DNA of 64,000 nucleotides from Mangrovibacter plantisponsor (lineage in GTDB: Bacteria; Pseudomonadota; Gammaproteobacteria; Enterobacterales; Enterobacteriaceae). The position numbers and the translations under genes were made by a program. The stretch is from NCBI RefSeq assembly GCF_003182475.1, contig NZ_QGTS01000015.1:46170-110169 (forward strand), given 5' to 3'. Positions within the stretch are counted from its first letter, which is position 1, and every line of letters starts with the position of its first letter. The notes under the pieces were generated by a model. The model did not search any database. It was given only the letters and a program-made list of their open reading frames with translations, and was not told the DNA's origin. Below are positions 1-7,830 of the stretch, one piece after another.

Positions 1-20
1 GTAATTCACCGCTGTGGAAG

Positions 21-54
21 GGTTCTCCACGTGGCCTGACAAGCCACGTGAACC
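21..54. repeat. Long inverted repeat (stem-loop) of unknown role
   Basis: Bases 21-35 and 43-54 are near-perfect inverted repeats sharing the cores CACGTGGC and GCCACGTG with GGTT/AACC ends. No T-run follows on either strand, so it does not look like an ordinary intrinsic terminator. It lies about 125 bases upstream of the first gene; it may belong to the element left of the window. Confidence 0.4.
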
Positions 55-179
55 TGCATGGGCAGGCAAGCCAATTCATGAAATTCCTTCATTATTCTAT
101 TCGTATATCTGCTATTCATTAAATAAACCTGCCCTGTTTACAATGGCTCATTGTTAACCGGCACCAGGCAGGAGTTTTA

Positions 180-632
180 ATGCGGCTGTTAACCACCATG
201 GCTATTTCCCACCTGCTACTGTCCTGGCTGTTCATAGCACTGCCAGCCAGCGCATCCACCACCTTGCAAGGGGATACCATGAAATTACACATTATTACTA
301 ATAACCAGCTGATTACCGCCACCCTCAACACAACACCGGCAGCGCAGGCATTTGCCAAACTTCTGCCACTCACACTGACACTAAAAGATTACGCTGGGGA
401 GGAGAAAATCAGTGACTTACCTGTTCGCCTGCCCACAGACGGTTCCCCTGCGGGTACTGCGGCCCACAAAGGCGACATCATGGTTTACGCCCCCTGGGGA
501 AACCTGGCGCTGTTCTATAAGAACCATGGTTACGCAGCAGGCCTGGTGAAATTAGGGCAGCTCGATAACCCTGACGAACTACCGGCTAAACCGGCCTCTT
601 ATACAGCCAGGTTTGAACTGGCTGGCGAATAA
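180..632 (+). CDS. Secreted cyclophilin-like fold protein
   Basis: A 150-residue protein with a hydrophobic N-terminus (residues 5-25) ending in the signal-peptidase-like site PASA-S, so probably periplasmic. The mature part has the pattern of the small cyclophilin-like domain family: a beta-rich start, the TPAAQAF and LPLTLTLKDYAG segments, a GDIMVYAPWGNLALFY core and a terminal KLGQLD segment. Such proteins have a cyclophilin barrel but usually no proven isomerase activity. The start is supported by an AGGAG ribosome site at about 170. It stands alone; the next operon begins 170 bases downstream. Family placement is by pattern, and function is unknown. Confidence 0.75.
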   Translation: MRLLTTMAISHLLLSWLFIALPASASTTLQGDTMKLHIITNNQLITATLNTTPAAQAFAKLLPLTLTLKDYAGEEKISDLPVRLPTDGSPAGTAAHKGDIMVYAPWGNLALFYKNHGYAAGLVKLGQLDNPDELPAKPASYTARFELAGE

Positions 633-650
633 AAAACACACGAGTCTGCA

Positions 651-666
651 AGAACAAGGTTGTTCT
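651..666. promoter_or_regulatory. Candidate operator palindrome
   Basis: AGAACAA-GG-TTGTTCT is a perfect 7-base inverted repeat with a 2-base centre, flanked by TGCA and GCA. It lies about 140 bases upstream of the cupin/CMD operon. It has the size and symmetry of a dimeric-repressor site, but could also be a short hairpin. No regulator gene lies next to it. Confidence 0.3.
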
Positions 667-801
667 GCATATCCGTTGGTGAACGAGCACCATCAGAATA
701 CTGGCACAGCCTACATGCTGGTCAGAATATTATGGGGAATCATTAGGTTACCCCGTTTCGCGAATCAAACAGAACTGACGTTCTTTTCATAACAGGAGAG
801 T

Positions 802-1296
802 ATGATGATCCGCTTTACCTCTGCAGTAGCTGCACTTGTTATGTTCGCTGGCGTATCTGCCCATGCAGAAACATCGCCACATATGTCCATCTCATCGAGT
901 GGTAGCCGGGCATATATTGCCGGCCCTGAAGCCACCTTCACAGGCAAGGCCTGGATAGACCCGTTATTCCTTTCCCCTAAAACTCCGCAACGTGCCAGTG
1001 CAGGTTTAGTCACCTTTGAGCCAGGCGCACGCTCGGCATGGCATACCCACCCGCTTGGGCAAACACTGGTCATTACATCTGGCACTGGCTGGGTTCAGGA
1101 ATGGGGTGGCGAGAGAAAAGTGGTGCATGCTGGCGATGTTGTGGCATGCCCGCCAGGAGTGAAGCACTGGCATGGTGCTACCGACAAAACCGGCATGGCG
1201 CATATCGCCATTCAGGAAATAGATGACTCGGGCAAGAATGTTGAGTGGCTGGAAAAAGTCAGTGATGAACAATACAACCCGGTGGCCGCCCAATGA
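802..1296 (+). CDS. Secreted cupin-domain protein
   Basis: A 164-residue protein with a signal peptide (cleavage near AHA-E, residue 22) followed by one cupin domain. The metal-binding cupin motif 1 is visible as WHTHPLGQ at about residues 74-81, and motif 2 as [10 protein letters not shown]. This is the small cupin type often found beside carboxymuconolactone-decarboxylase proteins. Start: ATG 802 or 805 after an AGGAG site. Its stop overlaps the start of the next gene (ATGA), so the two are translationally coupled. The substrate is unknown; a quinone or peroxide-related role is speculation. Confidence 0.85.
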   Translation: MMIRFTSAVAALVMFAGVSAHAETSPHMSISSSGSRAYIAGPEATFTGKAWIDPLFLSPKTPQRASAGLVTFEPGARSAWHTHPLGQTLVITSGTGWVQEWGGERKVVHAGDVVACPPGVKHWHGATDKTGMAHIAIQEIDDSGKNVEWLEKVSDEQYNPVAAQ

Positions 1297-2078
1297 AAAC
1301 CGTCACAGCCATGTTATGCATAGCCATGCTGGGCCTGGCGGGGTGTGCCCCAAAAGACACAAGCAGGAGTTCTTTACCTATGACAGATAAAACCCAACAG
1401 GCCGTTGCTGAAGTTGCACCTGCAATGGCGGCTTATTCAGATAAATTTATTCAAGATTTATGGAACCGCCCGGCGTTATCGCACCGCGACCGCAGCCTGG
1501 TAACACTGGCAGCGCTAATTAGCCGGAAAGACACCGCAGAGCTACCCCATTACCTGAATGTAGCGCTGGACAGTGGTGTAACGCCAACGGAAATCTCAGA
1601 GACTATCACTCACCTGGCCTTTTATGCAGGCTGGCCCAATGCGTCTTCTGCCGCCGTTGTCACTCGTGACGTTTTTCAACAACGCCATATTGATACCTCC
1701 AGCCTGCCGGGCGCAGACGTTGCGTTCCTGCCACTGGATGAAGTAACCGAGAATAAACGCGCCACGATGGTTGAGGCCAACTTTGGCAAAGTATCTCCGG
1801 GTGTAGTGCAGTACACCACGGATGCCCTGTTCCGTAACCTGTGGCTGCGCCCGGGCCTTGCTCCGCGCGACCGTAGTCTGGTTACCGTGAGTGCGCTGGT
1901 TACCGCGGGGCAGGTGGCGCAAGTGCCTTACCACCTGAATAAAGCCATGGACAACGGACTGACTGAAACCCAGGCCTCAGAAGTGCTGACTCAACTGGCC
2001 TTTGTTGCCGGCTGGCCGAATATTTTCTCCGCCCTGCCGGTATTTAAAGACGTTTTTGCATCACGCCACGCGGCATAA
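1293..2078 (+). CDS. Carboxymuconolactone decarboxylase-family lipoprotein (two CMD repeats)
   Basis: A 261-residue protein. The N-terminus is a lipoprotein signal with lipobox LAGC (Cys18), so it should be anchored to a membrane. Two tandem CMD domains follow, at about residues 45-125 and 170-255; each has the DRSLVT helix, the LPYHLN-like HxLN segment and an AGWPN end. I see no AhpD-type CxxC pair, so a peroxidase role is unlikely. The gene overlaps the cupin gene by four bases and ends before a terminator. The pairing of a secreted cupin with a CMD lipoprotein suggests one envelope or periplasmic pathway, of unknown substrate. Confidence 0.85.
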   Translation: MKTVTAMLCIAMLGLAGCAPKDTSRSSLPMTDKTQQAVAEVAPAMAAYSDKFIQDLWNRPALSHRDRSLVTLAALISRKDTAELPHYLNVALDSGVTPTEISETITHLAFYAGWPNASSAAVVTRDVFQQRHIDTSSLPGADVAFLPLDEVTENKRATMVEANFGKVSPGVVQYTTDALFRNLWLRPGLAPRDRSLVTVSALVTAGQVAQVPYHLNKAMDNGLTETQASEVLTQLAFVAGWPNIFSALPVFKDVFASRHAA

Positions 2079-2090
2079 CCCCGCGTAATT

Positions 2091-2124
2091 AACTGGCCGG
2101 GGTATCGTTCGTTCCGGCCGGTTT
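2091..2124 (+). terminator. Terminator after the cupin/CMD operon
   Basis: Stem AACTGGCCGG/CCGGCCGGTT (one G-U pair) followed by TTT, thirteen bases after the CMD stop codon. Confidence 0.65.
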
Positions 2125-2356
2125 TCCCGGGACACCACTACCTCTCTGCAACAGTGAAACAGCACAGCCTTTTCACTGGTAAAAAACACTCACCCGCCTG
2201 ATACGGGCAATATAGCGATGATCTTAGGGAAAAAACCCAGGCAGAGTAAGGCGCAATACGCGAATAGAGTAATGAGATAGTTTCATTAATCAGGCTGTAG
2301 CAGAAGAGAGAAAAAAAGCTCAGGAACCCGCAGAATTGCGGTATAGCAGGCATTAA
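2125..2356. other. Intergenic stretch without a supported gene
   Basis: About 230 bases between two terminators. A 71-codon open frame on the minus strand exists (2138-2353) but has no recognisable domain, no good ribosome site and overlaps the terminator region, so I do not call it. Confidence 0.5.
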
Positions 2357-2382
2357 AAAACCCGGTATCAGAACCGGGTTTT
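2357..2382 (-). terminator. Terminator of the csp operon
   Basis: Stem AACCCGGT/ACCGGGTT with T-runs on both sides; the longer run is on the minus strand, just after the YmcF-like stop codon. Confidence 0.75.
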
Positions 2383-2384
2383 TG

Positions 2385-2579
2385 CTATTGGTGAATATTG
2401 ACCTGTGCTGCGTTCACTTTATTGATAAGTGAACAAACAGTTGAGCCAGACACCATATCCGCTTTGCAAAAAATGCATTTCGCACCAAACGGGTTGCCGT
2501 GTTTAACATCGAAAGATGACACACGATACTGCGAACCCTGGCAGCGTGGGCAACGGAGATGCCCCAATACAGGACGAAT
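2385..2579 (-). CDS. YmcF/YnfQ-type cold-shock small protein
   Basis: A Cys-rich protein of about 60-64 residues directly downstream of a cspA-family gene. It has two zinc-ribbon CxxC pairs (CPRC and CIFC) and the segment SSFDVKHGNPFGAKC, closely resembling E. coli YmcF and YnfQ, which also sit behind csp genes and are made in the cold. No ATG is available. A TTG at 2567 is 16 bases from the ribosome site, whereas an in-frame ATT at 2577-2579 sits 5 bases after the AAGG that overlaps the csp stop codon, so I extend the gene to ATT. Function of the family is unknown; it is probably co-transcribed with csp. Confidence 0.75.
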   Translation of the reverse strand: MRPVLGHLRCPRCQGSQYRVSSFDVKHGNPFGAKCIFCKADMVSGSTVCSLINKVNAAQVNIHQ

Positions 2580-2586
2580 GATGTCC

Positions 2587-2799
2587 TTAGAGTGCTACCA
2601 CGTTTACAGCAGACGGGCCTTTCTGGCCATCTTCTACTGAAAACTCAACTTTCTGGCCTTCAGCCAGAGTACGGAAGCTGTTGCTCTGAATTGCGGAAAA
2701 GTGTACGAATACGTCTTTGCTGCCATCTTCAGGAGAAATAAAACCAAAACCTTTAGTTTCGTTGAACCATTTAACGGTGCCGATAATTTTGTTAGACAT
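2587..2799 (-). CDS. CspA-family cold shock protein
   Basis: A 70-residue single OB-fold domain. Both nucleic-acid-binding motifs are present: RNP1-like KGFGFI (residues 16-21) and RNP2-like DVFVHF (residues 29-34). It binds single-stranded RNA and DNA and melts secondary structure during cold shock. It lies 7 bases upstream of the YmcF-like gene, an arrangement seen for the cspB/cspG/cspI group in E. coli, so I do not assign a particular csp letter. The start codon follows an AAGGT ribosome site. The long leader upstream suggests post-transcriptional cold control. Confidence 0.95.
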   Translation of the reverse strand: MSNKIIGTVKWFNETKGFGFISPEDGSKDVFVHFSAIQSNSFRTLAEGQKVEFSVEDGQKGPSAVNVVAL

Positions 2800-3122
2800 G
2801 TTTTTTACCTTATTAATTAAACATTTTACTTAAATGATTTAATTACAGATATCAATCGGCGTGTTACAGAGAAGACTCAAGAAGAAGGGGTACTCGCAGG
2901 AATACACTTTAGAAATGAGGACTACTTTTCGAACGACTTATAATGATTCTGTGTATCAAATCGGTGCTGATTAACGCATACATCTTCCAGGATAACAAGG
3001 GTTATTTTTTTATTTACACTTGATTGACTGTTTCACAGGCAAAACAAATATCTGCACAAACTTCTGGGATTACACAGGCCAAACACGTTAAGCTGTAGGC
3101 AGTTAATCACAGAAGAAAATCT
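2800..3122. promoter_or_regulatory. Long csp leader and divergent promoter region
   Basis: This gene-free stretch separates the csp gene (minus) from the YnfU-like gene (plus). Read on the minus strand it contains segments reminiscent of the cspA 5' leader, including a GTACCCCTTC stretch and a CTGTAACACGCCGAT stretch near the ribosome site. In E. coli the cspA leader is about 160 bases and acts as an RNA thermosensor. I infer the same here, but cannot fix the transcription start. Confidence 0.5.
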
Positions 3123-3314
3123 ATGCAAAACATTAAAAAAAACACTCAAAAATCCTTCCTGGTCTCTATCGAATGCCCAAAATGTGCTGAAAAATCAGAG
3201 CACAGCACAGCCCGGGTAAATAAAAAGAAAACGCTTATTTGCCCATTCTGTAACGCTCTTTTCCTGCCACCTGAAACTCACTCAAGGCCCGCGGTTTTTT
3301 CCCTGAAAAAATAA
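3123..3314 (+). CDS. YnfU-like small zinc-ribbon protein
   Basis: A 63-residue basic protein with two CxxC pairs (CPKC at residues 19-22 and CPFC at residues 40-43) separated by a KSEHSTARVNKKKTLI segment, which fits a four-cysteine zinc ribbon. It resembles E. coli YnfU, also encoded near a csp/ynfQ pair. The start ATG follows an AGAAGAAAA stretch. Function unknown. It reads away from the csp gene and may share cold-responsive control; that is inference. Confidence 0.7.
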   Translation: MQNIKKNTQKSFLVSIECPKCAEKSEHSTARVNKKKTLICPFCNALFLPPETHSRPAVFSLKK

Positions 3315-3414
3315 TCTGATGCAGTAAAATTTGTTGCCATAAACTGGCGGCTGACGCCTGCCTGTTATTTATACAGGCAGGCGCGGATTTAACCGGCCAG
3401 ATTCCCGGCGATAA

Positions 3415-3807
3415 TCAGCCCAACAATGCCGTACCGTAAGAATTATCAATGGTACATAGCCAGTTTTCTGCTCCATACTGGCGAAAAACGTAGGTTGCAC
3501 GCCGGCTTTCGGTTACGGTGTTGCCCGCTGAATCCGGGTAATGCAGCACCGTTTCCATAATCACCAGAGCGTCACCACCGCCTTCAATAACCTGCATATT
3601 GCCCTGCTCCACCGTCAACTGGTGGTGAAAGTGTTCGGCAATCGCAATAAACGCCTGTTTTATTTTTTCTTTACCCTGAACCACCATACCCGGCTTAATC
3701 ACCAGCGTTGCGTCATCGGCATAGTAATTCATCAACACATCAAAATTACGTTCAGAAATTGCCTGGTCGCAGGCTTTGATAATGCGGCGTAACGGGTGCC
3801 TGTCCAT
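3415..3807 (-). CDS. SnoaL/DUF4440-like (NTF2-fold) protein
   Basis: A 130-residue cytosolic protein with the NTF2-like pattern: a helical start (IIKACDQAISERNFDVLMNYYADDATLV), a GKEKIKQAF helix and a four-stranded beta sheet ending in RATYVFRQYGAENWLCTIDNSYG. Members range from isomerases to ketosteroid-binding or regulatory proteins, so a reaction cannot be named. The ATG follows a GGGAG ribosome site. The next gene on the same strand, a dehydropantoate-reductase-like protein, ends 48 bases upstream, so they may form a two-gene operon. Confidence 0.75.
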   Translation of the reverse strand: MDRHPLRRIIKACDQAISERNFDVLMNYYADDATLVIKPGMVVQGKEKIKQAFIAIAEHFHHQLTVEQGNMQVIEGGGDALVIMETVLHYPDSAGNTVTESRRATYVFRQYGAENWLCTIDNSYGTALLG

Positions 3808-3855
3808 ACTTATTCTCCCTGGTTGTTATCTACTTCCCCTGGCAACACTTGTGTA

Positions 3856-4746
3856 TTAGCCCGGCCCGTCGCTGCCTGCAGCCAGAAGCGGCACAATCAC
3901 GTCGCTTATCGGCGTGGGGATACCATGAACCCGCCCATAACGCTGTATCACGCCATTGCGGATATCCCATTCGAGAGTTTGCCCGGCCACCCGGTCGGCC
4001 AGAATAGAGGTGCCTAAATCAGCCGGGGCATTTTGAAAGCGCGCGACTATTTCCGCCGGTACCTCATCGCTAAGCTGTGCGCCTTCGGCACGCGCCACCT
4101 GCAGGCACTCACGCAAATAGGCATATGCCAAAGCGGTGATATCGGGCCGGGTGAACATACCCGCCCGGCGGCCAGACAGCACCATCAACCCGGCAACGGC
4201 ATTCTGCAGCAATTTACGCCAGGCAATAGTGGTGAAGTCTGCCGCGACATCCACCTCGCACCGCGTCCCTTCCAGTGCGGCCAGCACTACAGCCGTGTGC
4301 GGTGTTTCTGGCAGCGTCAGGCGTGGTTTTGCCCGCAACCAGACCGAGTAATCAGGCTCACGCTGAGCAGGGAACCACACAACCGATGGCAGCACCGCCA
4401 CCCCGGGCAGATATTCAGCAAACTGCGTTTTCTGCTCAACCCCATTTTGCAGCGCGCAAACCACCGTGTTTTCATCACACAGGGCAGACAACCACGGCGC
4501 TGTTGCAGCCATTTGTGTGGTTTTCACCGCAACAAACACCAGCGAGAAAGGCTGTTTCACCTCTGAAGGGTTGGTTAATACCGGGCCAGGTACGACAACC
4601 TGCCCGTCGTCAGTACGCAAAGTGAGTTGTGCATGGGCAGTACGCCCACAAATAACGGGTGTGCGCCCCACTTCATGGAGTGCTGCCGCAACAGTGGTGC
4701 CAATTGCGCCAGGGCCGATAAGTGCAATACTGGATTTGGCTGACAT
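3856..4746 (-). CDS. 2-dehydropantoate 2-reductase-family oxidoreductase
   Basis: A 296-residue protein with the N-terminal NAD(P)-binding Rossmann motif GPGAIGTT (residues 11-18), the ICGR turn that selects NADPH, and a KTTQ segment at about residue 75. The C-terminal half has the family helical domain with the active-site-type lysine region AWRKLLQNAVAGLM. PanE reduces 2-dehydropantoate to pantoate for coenzyme A; the family also has paralogues with other substrates, and the E. coli panE location is different, so I call only the family. The ATG follows AGAGG/GGGGAG. Confidence 0.85.
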   Translation of the reverse strand: MSAKSSIALIGPGAIGTTVAAALHEVGRTPVICGRTAHAQLTLRTDDGQVVVPGPVLTNPSEVKQPFSLVFVAVKTTQMAATAPWLSALCDENTVVCALQNGVEQKTQFAEYLPGVAVLPSVVWFPAQREPDYSVWLRAKPRLTLPETPHTAVVLAALEGTRCEVDVAADFTTIAWRKLLQNAVAGLMVLSGRRAGMFTRPDITALAYAYLRECLQVARAEGAQLSDEVPAEIVARFQNAPADLGTSILADRVAGQTLEWDIRNGVIQRYGRVHGIPTPISDVIVPLLAAGSDGPG

Positions 4747-5041
4747 CCTCTTCTCCCCTGATTATCTGCCACCGCGCAGGTGGTCTGAGCGATATAAAAC
4801 CATCTATACCACGGGAAGATGACAAAAACGATGCTCCTATTCAGCGTTCAGTCACCGCATTATGTTAGTAACTATGACAACAACGCTTTCTGCTGGCATT
4901 TTGAACCCCCATATCAACGGCAACTTCCGTTGCAGAGAAGATTAACTACTGGAAGTTGGAGAATGCAAAAACACGCAGTTTTATAGCGGCACAACTGGAC
5001 ACCTTCCTGAATGCTGTTTACCGCCGCCTGGGAGAATAACG

Positions 5042-5194
5042 ATGGAAAACCTTTGGGCGCTGTTAGCAGGGCTAATCATGGGGGGCAGTTTCGCCTTTTT
5101 AAAACTGCCCATTCCTGCCCCACAAAACCTGCCGGGTATTTTAGGGGCTTTTGGCGTATTTATTGGCGCCGTGCTGGTTCAGCACTTTCGCTAA
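5042..5194 (+). CDS. XapX (DUF1427)-family small membrane protein
   Basis: A 50-residue protein made of two transmembrane segments. It begins MENLWALLAGLIMGG, has the family core KLPIPAPQNLPGILG, and ends GVFIGAVLVQHFR. This is the XapX/DUF1427 pattern; the family has no established function. The start follows GGAGAA at about 5030. Its stop codon overlaps the end of the convergent Nudix gene by four bases. It is preceded by about 295 bases without a gene. Confidence 0.85.
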   Translation: MENLWALLAGLIMGGSFAFLKLPIPAPQNLPGILGAFGVFIGAVLVQHFR

Positions 5195-5688
5195 TCCCCC
5201 TGCCGGGCACCCAACGGGGGGAACACACCGGCACCAGACAGGATTTGGATAATGTCTGCCGGGTAGATTATTTCCGGGCTGCCAGCCAGCGCCTGCATAC
5301 TCCACCAGCGGTGTTGTTTCATGACTTGCTGTTCGTGGTGGCTCCAGCCTTCATGGCTGATTTCGCTGTTACCTGCCCGTATAACAAAAAAGCATTCATT
5401 TGCCAGAACACGCTCCCCACTGGGTAACAGCATTTCGAAAGCGCTTTGTGCAACCGGCTCGCCAACGGTGTCCCGTATTATGCCGGTTTCTTCGCGCAAC
5501 TCCCTGACTGCGGCCTGGGCAAAAGACTCCCCATCTTCAACACCACCGCCAGGTGTGGCCCAATAGCCCTGCCCTGCAAGGGCATCATCGTTGTGCTCGA
5601 AACGAAACAGTAAAACCTGATGGGCCGGGTTGATAATTAACAGCCGGGCAGAAGGCCGGGTTCGCATAACAGCAATATCCTTAATCAC
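5191..5688 (-). CDS. Nudix hydrolase
   Basis: A protein of 158-165 residues with a complete Nudix box, from GGGVEDGES through AVRELREETG, at about residues 47-69. The Glu residues of REL-x-EE bind the catalytic magnesium. Nudix enzymes cleave nucleoside diphosphates linked to another moiety; the substrate cannot be told here. Met1 or Met8 could start the protein. The gene converges on XapX with a 4-base overlap. It stands alone and is likely cytosolic. Confidence 0.88.
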   Translation of the reverse strand: MIKDIAVMRTRPSARLLIINPAHQVLLFRFEHNDDALAGQGYWATPGGGVEDGESFAQAAVRELREETGIIRDTVGEPVAQSAFEMLLPSGERVLANECFFVIRAGNSEISHEGWSHHEQQVMKQHRWWSMQALAGSPEIIYPADIIQILSGAGVFPPLGARQGD

Positions 5689-5783
5689 CAGAGTTATTTT
5701 CAGCCCCGAAAAACAGCATTCAGCACTTTTCAGAAAAGGCGCGCGGGTAAACCGGGGATACTCAGTTTACGCAACCGGTGGGG

Positions 5784-6725
5784 TTAATGTGAAGAGACAA
5801 AGACCGAAGGCGTGGCCGGTGCCGGCAGCGCAAAATTGTGCTTCATCCGCGCTATCTCATGGCTGGGCGACAGGCCAAACAGGCGTTTAAATTCGCGGCT
5901 GAATTGTGACAGGCTTTCATACCCAACCTGAGCACAGGCAGCAGATGCAGTCAGGTTGTTTCTCAGCATCAGCAGCCGGGCCTGGTGCAACCGGGTTGAT
6001 TTCAGGTACTGCATTGGTGAGGTATCTGTTACGGCCTTAAAATGGCTGTGAAAGGTTGGCTGGCTCATACCCGCTTCTTTCGCCAGTGCCGCCACATCCA
6101 GGCGCGACGCATATTCCGCATGGAGTTTGCGTAACGCTTTCGCCACTTTACCAAACTGCCCCTGCATGCCCAGTGCACTGCGCAACGTTTCCCCCTGCGC
6201 GCCGGTAAATACCCGGTAATAAATTTCTCTCACCATCGCCGGGCCAAGAATTTCGGCATCCAGCGGGGAAGACATCACCTGCAGAAAACGTAACACCGAA
6301 GCGCTCAGTTGTGAGTCCATGGGGCTGGACACCATACTGCGCGGGGGAGCCGCCGGGCTTTTCCCCCGGCCATCAAGCGCCAGCATCAGCTCGGCCGCCA
6401 GGCGGAAGTCCAGCCGCATATAAATCGCCAGCATCGGCTCTTCAGCACTGGCATCGGTTTCCATCGTAAAAGGCACTGGCACGGACACCATCAGGTAGTG
6501 CCGGGCATCATATAAATAGACATCCCGCCCCAGGAAACCACGCTTGCGGCCCTGGACAACAATCACAATACCTGGCTCATATAACACCGGTGTACGCAGA
6601 AGCGGGCGGTTGGACCGTAAAAACCGCACGTCGCCCAGCGGCGTGATGTTGTAGCCTTCCTGCGGCGTTAACTGGCCCAACAGCGCCACCATCTGGCGGT
6701 TTACTTGTGCAGAAGTCATGGTCAT
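5784..6725 (-). CDS. AraC-family transcriptional regulator
   Basis: A 313-residue regulator. The N-terminal half is the AraC-N (cupin-like) effector domain with the VLYEPGIVIVVQGRKRG segment. The C-terminal 100 residues carry two helix-turn-helix motifs (DVAALAKEAGMSQPTFHSHF and the later ACAQVGYESLSQFSREFKRLFG). It is divergent from the short-chain dehydrogenase at 6885, with 159 bases between, so it probably regulates that gene and itself. The ligand is unknown; an aldehyde, alcohol or ketone is a guess from the neighbour. Confidence 0.9.
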   Translation of the reverse strand: MTMTSAQVNRQMVALLGQLTPQEGYNITPLGDVRFLRSNRPLLRTPVLYEPGIVIVVQGRKRGFLGRDVYLYDARHYLMVSVPVPFTMETDASAEEPMLAIYMRLDFRLAAELMLALDGRGKSPAAPPRSMVSSPMDSQLSASVLRFLQVMSSPLDAEILGPAMVREIYYRVFTGAQGETLRSALGMQGQFGKVAKALRKLHAEYASRLDVAALAKEAGMSQPTFHSHFKAVTDTSPMQYLKSTRLHQARLLMLRNNLTASAACAQVGYESLSQFSREFKRLFGLSPSHEIARMKHNFALPAPATPSVFVSSH

Positions 6726-6884
6726 AGCAAAGCCCTGGCAACGTGACGGGTATTCAGCATCTCATTCAATGGCTGTTGGTGTCCAGCCAGGTCAGAGGAA
6801 CAGGCAAACCTTACAGAGGAACCGGGATACCGCTGCGATGCTCTGAATTCTATCCTGTGTATCCCTTTTGACCAGGAGCGAACC

Positions 6885-7718
6885 ATGAACTCAGCAAAAT
6901 TACTTTTTATTACCGGTGTGAGTAGCGGCTTTGGGCAGGCGCTTGCCAAAGAAGCACTTAAAGCCGGGCACCGTGTGGTGGGAACAGTACGCACTGAGCA
7001 GGCAAAACAGGCATTTGACGCCCTGGCCCCGGGCCAGAGTTTTGGGCATATTCTGGACGTAACCAATGTCGCGGCCATTGGCACACTTGCCACCACGATT
7101 GAACAGGAAATCGGTGCGGTTGATGTGCTGGTGAATAATGCCGGTTACGGGCATGAAGGCGTGATGGAAGAATCACCGCTGAGTGAAGCCCGCCACCAGT
7201 TTGACGTCAATGTCTTTGGCGCTGTCGCAGTGATTAAAGCGTTTCTGCCTTATTTCCGGGCGCGCCGGGCGGGGCGCATTCTGAACATTACTTCGATGGG
7301 CGGTTTTATTACCATGCCAGGCATCAGCTATTACTGTGGCAGTAAATTTGCCCTGCAGGGGATTTCTGAAACCCTGAGTAAAGAGCTCAAGCCATTTAAT
7401 ATTTTCGTGACTGCGGTTCAGCCGGGTTCATTTCGTACTGACTGGGCGGGGCGTTCGATGGTGCGTTCTGCGCGCACCATCAGTGATTACGACGCAAGCT
7501 TTAACCCAATACGGGAAACGCGTGAAAAACGCAGTGGGCACCAGCCTGGAGACCCGGCAAAAGCCGCCAGCGCGATGTTGCAGTTAATTAACAGCCCTGA
7601 GCCGCCGGTTTCACTGCTATTGGGCAGTGATGCCGTACAACTGGTGCGGGAGAAGCTCCAACAAATGCAGCACGATATTGACCACTGGGAAGCATTAAGC
7701 CGCTCTACAGATGGGTAA
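6885..7718 (+). CDS. Short-chain dehydrogenase/reductase
   Basis: A 277-residue classical SDR. The cofactor motif TGVSSGFG is at residues 10-17, NNAG at about residues 84-87, the catalytic Ser in NITSMGG and the catalytic pair in YYCGSK (Tyr-x-x-x-Lys). It oxidises or reduces an alcohol or carbonyl with NAD(P). Start ATG follows an AGGAG site. The divergent AraC gene suggests substrate induction. Other members of this subgroup act on diverse substrates, so none is named. Confidence 0.92.
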   Translation: MNSAKLLFITGVSSGFGQALAKEALKAGHRVVGTVRTEQAKQAFDALAPGQSFGHILDVTNVAAIGTLATTIEQEIGAVDVLVNNAGYGHEGVMEESPLSEARHQFDVNVFGAVAVIKAFLPYFRARRAGRILNITSMGGFITMPGISYYCGSKFALQGISETLSKELKPFNIFVTAVQPGSFRTDWAGRSMVRSARTISDYDASFNPIRETREKRSGHQPGDPAKAASAMLQLINSPEPPVSLLLGSDAVQLVREKLQQMQHDIDHWEALSRSTDG

Positions 7719-7773
7719 CTTCCCCCATAAAGCTGGGGTGGCTCAGGTTGCAGAATAACCGGACGCCAGCCCC

Positions 7774-7809
7774 GTGGCGGGCATGGGCATGATACACTCC
7801 GCCCGCCAC
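7774..7809. terminator. Inverted repeat between the SDR and polygalacturonase genes
   Basis: GTGGCGGG and CCCGCCAC flank a 20-base loop between two convergent genes. It may end transcription from either side, but no clear T-run is present. Confidence 0.35.
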
Positions 7810-7830
7810 TGAACCCGGCCTGTCAGGGCG

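Noticed and set aside
2138..2353. 71-codon minus-strand frame
   Set aside because: No domain, no ribosome site, and it spans sequence between two terminators.
2775..2786. Twelve-base match (GGTGCCGATAAT) to the 3' end of thrW, a possible attL
   Set aside because: It lies inside the cspA-family reading frame and encodes its conserved IIGTV residues, so codon use explains it.
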